Assembly (NCBI RefSeq): GCF_037038585.1
Contig: NC_092559.1
Location: forward strand, 8,644,988 to 8,708,987
Direction of reading: 5' to 3'
Origin: Patagioenas fasciata
Lineage: Eukaryota; Chordata; Aves; Columbiformes; Columbidae
DNA length: 64,000 nt
The first letter of the stretch is position 1. Each line of letters starts with the position of its first letter. Shown piece by piece: positions 60,224-64,000 of the stretch. The position numbers were made by a program, and so were the translations under genes. The notes beneath the pieces were generated by a model that was given only the letters and a program-made list of their open reading frames with translations, did not search any database and was not told where the DNA came from.

Positions 60224-60879
60224 TGTCCTGGTTTTGTTGAAAAACAAGTTTCTCTTTTAGTGATTTTTTGCCTGTCAGCTAAAGCCTTCATATTAGCTGC
60301 ATTTTCCTGGAGAACCCGACACATGTTTTGGTTAAACCTAGCAAGGGAATGCAAACTTATTGATAAGCACGGACGGACATCTCGCGAGAGGGGCAACGAG
60401 AAACTGATGACTGAGAGACTGACCAACCGTGTATAACATTCCATTCACGTGAATACTTCATATAAAAGTGGGAGATCACGAGGATCTCGGCCCCTTTTTT
60501 CCCTTTTTCCTCATGGCTGACATTAGGAGAGGACCTTGCTGGTCGTCCCTGCGAACTGAGGCCTAGTGAGAGACTGAATCCAGCTCCGGTTGGCTACAGA
60601 GTCTAATCCAGGACTTTGGGTGCTGGCTCTGCAGTTGCTGAGACTTACAAGATTGGTTTTGTATATTTTGTATTGTTTTCCCTATTCTTATTAGTAGCAT
60701 TAGTAAAACATCTTTAACTTTTCCAACTCTCTTCTCTCTGTCCTTCTTTCCCTCCCGATCGCCTGTCCTGAGTGGGAAGGGGGGAGAGGGAGGGGCAAAA
60801 GGGGGAAGTGGGGGGGAAAGGAGGTTAACAATACATCTGCCAGGGTTTGATTGTCACCCCGCAATATTAACCCTCGACA
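60224..60879 (+). mobile_element. ERV 5' LTR, copy 3 (656 bp)
   Basis: TG...CA termini, TATAAAAG at 60461-60468. It lacks the 8-bp run present in LTR copy 2. Its final bases (CCTCGACA) agree with LTR copy 1 rather than copy 2. Confidence 0.9.
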
Positions 60880-60885
60880 GATAAT

Positions 60886-60903
60886 TGGCACCCAACGTGG
60901 GGC
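60886..60903 (+). promoter_or_regulatory. Primer binding site, cassette 2
   Basis: TGGCACCCAACGTGGGGC carries the same single mismatch to the Lys-tRNA-type site as the copy at 46025. Confidence 0.8.
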
Positions 60904-61067
60904 AAGAGAAAGGGGTAAATTTGGAGATTTTTGGCTTTTCTACTGTTCTGACGTACCTTTCAATTTTCTTGGCACAGTGCCAACTCAGAGTTGTGATACT
61001 CGCGCGTGGGTTTGCTTTGGATATTATTTAGTGGTATTAAGGCAAAGTGAATTACATCGATTTAAAG

Positions 61068-61439
61068 ATGTTATGGCAAAAGTTGTATCAGTTATTTTCT
61101 ACATTGTGCTCGCTGATCCCATATCTGTGTTGGTGTTTCTTTCTGAATCGAAGTATTCATTATATAACAACAAGAAACTGGACAGCGGTCATGATGATAC
61201 TGTGTGGTATGGCACTGGTTTATTTCACTATACTGCAGCCGCTAATGAATTTCTACTCGCTTCTGCTTTACCTTGAAAAACCTCCAGGAGAGATTAAAGA
61301 GCAGAATGGCTCTATATTTGCTAATTGGTCAAGCGAATCTTTAGAAAGGCTGACTAACAATACTTCTGTGTTTTCGCTAGGACAGTTTGCAAATGTTTTA
61401 GAGAACTTTGAATATCCTTGGAGCTTTGTAGAACTGTGA
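61068..61439 (+). CDS. Small hydrophobic ERV ORF, cassette 2
   Basis: Same 124-codon frame as 46207-46578, with Trp for Arg at codon 3. Here the leader frame from 60851 also runs through to 61276 as one longer open frame, which is coincidental because it crosses the primer binding site. Confidence 0.35.
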   Translation: MLWQKLYQLFSTLCSLIPYLCWCFFLNRSIHYITTRNWTAVMMILCGMALVYFTILQPLMNFYSLLLYLEKPPGEIKEQNGSIFANWSSESLERLTNNTSVFSLGQFANVLENFEYPWSFVEL

Positions 61440-62793
61440 TGGTGTTATCTGGTTTGCTGAATGTGTGTCAGTTTGTGTTACTGTTAAGAGAAATGAGGTT
61501 CAATAGGAGGTTTGCGTCTCTTTTTAGTCCTGAGATTTGCAGTGCGTCTTCAGAAGCTTTAGCAAAAAGCACTCCTAGCCGCTCGAGAAAAGGCAAAACA
61601 GCCAAAGCTGCTGCTGCAGCCACTGCCCCCCAACCGCAGCTTCAGAGGCTGAAGCTACAGCTCCTCCGCAGAGCTCCTCTGCCAAGGTCGCTGCAGATAA
61701 CGTTACTTCTCCAGCCTCAAAGGCTAACAAGGCAGCCCCCCCGCCTTCACACACTGGGCACTGTTGCTGCTGTAACCACAGCAATCACTGTGACAGTCAT
61801 TCAGACTCTGAAAATGAATCAAATGATGGTGAACCCATATCAGCATCAGTTGCTGGTTGTAAGAAAGTCACTAGAAAGACTACCTGTGCAGCAGGTGATG
61901 GCACAGGGCCAACATCAACCCAAGAGGCATCATCATCAGGACAGGGTGGAGATGAAGTGACCACCACTCGGTCCTTTTCTCCAGGTGAGCTGAGAGATCT
62001 GCGAAAAGACTTCAGTTGTCGTGAAGGCGAGAATATTTTAACCTGGCTGCTGCGATGCTGGGACAATGAGGCAGAAACAATTGAATTGGAAGGTGGTGAA
62101 GCCAGGCAACTGGGATCTCTGTCAAAAGATTCCACCATTGATAGGGCAATTTCAAGAGAGTCTAATGCCTCTACTCTCTGGACCCGACTCCTGGCAGCTA
62201 TGAAAGTCAGATTTCCCTACAAGGAAGATTGTATATCCAAGTTAGGGAAATGGAATACTATGGAGAGAGGTATCCAATTCCTGAGAGAATTAGCTGTGCG
62301 AGAGATCATCTATCTAGGACCAAACAGCCAAGAGGGGACAGACCCAGATAGAATCAATTGTACAAAATCTATGTGGTGCAGATTTGTACAAAGTGCACCA
62401 CCTGCATATGCTAAGTCATTGGCAGGAATGGTCTGGTCAGCTAGAGGTATACAAGAAATTAATGAAGTGATTGAGCAGCTCCGGTACTTTGAGGACAGCC
62501 TTGCTGGTTCTCTACAGGCTTGTATATCCGCTGTGGAGAAACTGTGTGAAAAATCTGATGACCGGTTTGAAAAGCTGTTGCAAGAAATCAAAGAGCTCAG
62601 AGAAGACTCGTACCGTTCACAACCTGCACAAACCTATGTTTCAGCTGTTAAGAGAAGGCGTTTCCAATCTCGAGAGAGAGGGCAGAGACAGCCCACAAAA
62701 AGAGGTTCACTGTGGTTCTTCCTACATGAGCAGGGAGAAAACATCAATAAGTGGCATGGAAGGCCTACCTCAACTTCAAGAACGAGTACGTGA
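61418..62793 (+). pseudogene. gag: ERV gag, cassette 2
   Basis: Counterpart of 46557-47932 with the same frame change at the C run. Coding differences noted are Arg to Cys near FSCREGE (62013-62015) and Arg to Gln near the C-terminus. The lesion pattern is inherited from before the duplication. Confidence 0.65.
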
Positions 62794-62935
62794 GATAAAA
62801 GGAAAAACTCCTAGGAAAGTGGCTGCTCCAGTTTACAAAAGGAGCAGAAGAGATTCTGATGCTCTTGAAGGAACCTCTAATTCACACCCAGAGACTGTGC
62901 AAAACAGGAATTAGAGGTGCCCTGCCTCCAACCAG

Positions 62936-63571
62936 GTGGAGGAAAGGGATAACAGAGTTTATTGGACTGTAGAAATACTATGGCCTGGTACAACACAACC
63001 CCAGGAGTACAAAGCTTTAGTGGACACTGGTGCTCAGTGCACAATAATTCCTTCTAATTATAAAGGAACGCAATCCATCAATATTGTTGGAGTGACTGGG
63101 GGATCCCAGGAACTGACTGTTGCAGAGGCTGAAATGAGCCTAACTGGAAAAAACTGGCAAAAGCATCCCATTGTGACTGGTCCAGATGCTCCGTGCATCC
63201 TTGGTATAGACTACCTCAGGAGAGGGTATTTTAAGGACCCAAAAGGGTATAGGTGGGCATTTGGTATAGCAGCTGTGGACACTGAGAAAATTGAACAGCT
63301 GTCTGATTTGCCTGGTCTTTCAGATGACCCTTCTGTTGTAGGACTGCTGATGGTTGACGATCAGCAGGTGCCAATTGCTACCACGACGGTGCATCGCTGG
63401 CAATATCACACCAATCGAGACTCTTGGATTCCTATCCAGAAGCTGATTCGTCAATTGGAAAGCCAGGGTGTGATCAGTAAGACTCGCTCACCTTTTAACA
63501 GCCCAATCTGGCCAGTGCGTAAGTCTAATGACGAGTGGAGACTAACTGTAGACTATCGTTGCCTGAATTAA
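62936..63571 (+). pseudogene. pro-pol: ERV protease and N-terminal RT, cassette 2
   Basis: Protein-identical to the 48075-48710 frame: DTGA protease motif at residue 30, LGIDYLRRG at 89-97, RT fingers from about residue 165, and the same premature TAA at 63569-63571. Confidence 0.85.
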
Positions 63572-63595
63572 GTTACACCACCACTGAGTGCTGCT

Positions 63596-64000
63596 GTGCC
63601 TGACATGCTAGAACTGCAATTTGAACTGGAGTCAAAGGCAGCCAAGTGGTATGCTACAATTGACATTGCTAATGCATTTTTCTCTATTCCTGTAGCAGCA
63701 GAGTGCAGGCCGCAGTTTGCTTTCACCTGGAGGGGCATCCAGTATACATGGAATCGCTTGCCCCAGGGGTGGAAACACAGTCCTACCATCTGCCATGGAC
63801 TGATCCAGACCACGCTGGAGCAAGGTGAAGCTCCAGAACACTTGCAATATATTGATGACATCATCGTATGGGGCGACGCAGCGAAAGAAGTCTTCGAGAA
63901 ATGTGAGAGAATAATTCCTATTCTTTTGGATGCTGGTTTTGCCATAAAACGAAGCAAGGTCAAGGGACCTGCACGAGAGATCCAGTTTTTAGGAATAAAA
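63596..64000 (+). pseudogene. pol: ERV reverse transcriptase core, cassette 2, cut by window end
   Basis: Reads as 48735-49139: TIDIANAFF, LPQGWKHSPTI and YIDD are present. The window stops inside the FLGIK segment. Whether this copy also loses the RNase H and integrase domains cannot be seen. Confidence 0.85.

Larger units (their letters stand above)
58321..64000 (+). repeat. Second copy of the ERV-containing cassette (segmental duplication)
   Basis: This entire stretch duplicates 43450-49139 in the same orientation. The offset starts at 14,871 bp, falls to 14,867 bp after a 4-bp deletion, and ends at 14,861 bp after LTR indels. Roughly 15-20 substitutions and three or four small indels were noticed over 5.7 kb. 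The window ends inside the duplication. Confidence 0.93.

Noticed and set aside
60851..61276. 141-codon frame through the ERV primer binding site and leader
   Set aside because: It crosses non-coding LTR end and primer site and is broken in the sister copy; fortuitous.
1..64000. tRNA, rRNA or small RNA genes
   Set aside because: No cloverleaf, box A/B pair or rRNA-like stretch was noticed; the tRNA-like 18-mers are retroviral primer binding sites.

Overview
The window looks like repeat-dense avian DNA, possibly from a W chromosome, a microchromosome end or an unplaced scaffold (inference). The best evidence is a CR1 LINE on the minus strand (35763-38850). Its second ORF is uninterrupted and its 3' tail has the CR1-type short repeat. 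A second, older CR1 3' scrap lies near 22.5 kb. The endogenous retrovirus (ERV) copies have a Lys-tRNA-type primer binding site. No intact host protein-coding gene and no tRNA or rRNA gene was recognised. Family names rest on motif recognition, not searches.

Positions 1-33.8 kb are almost entirely GC-rich minisatellite, arranged with striking mirror symmetry. A 39/40-bp repeat fills 1-18176, with an inverted block at 4853-8570. It is followed by a 15-bp G-rich repeat (18213-22038). A 797-bp CpG-rich, promoter-like spacer comes next. Then the 15-bp repeat (22836-27963) and the 39-bp repeat (28003-32337) return in reverse orientation. A second spacer of nearly equal length (804 bp, with seven 69-bp repeats) follows, and after it the 39-bp repeat flips back to forward (33142-33820). 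The window therefore holds at least two large inverted repeats, each centred on a CpG-rich core of about 0.8 kb, plus a third inversion inside the first block.

Positions 33.8-38.9 kb hold the broken 3' end of an ERV (integrase core, polypurine tract, LTR). That LTR is followed directly by a primer binding site and leader, as in a head-to-tail provirus. The leader is cut off by the CR1 insertion.

Positions 38.9-64 kb form a young composite macrosatellite. Its parts are an array of 884-bp repeats, 1.2 kb of unassigned sequence, a roughly 2-kb repeat (R2k) interrupted by an ERV 5' LTR, and a defective gag-pro-pol cut off in the RNase H region. R2k, a new 884-bp array, and a second copy of the unassigned-R2k-LTR-ERV cassette follow. 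The two cassettes (43450-49139 and 58321-64000) differ by only about 15-20 substitutions and a few small indels by eye, so the roughly 14.9-kb unit duplicated recently. The ERV copies share their disabling lesions and cannot encode a complete pol. Every 884-bp unit carries an AP-1 site (TGAGTCA), and most carry a perfect CRE (TGACGTCA).
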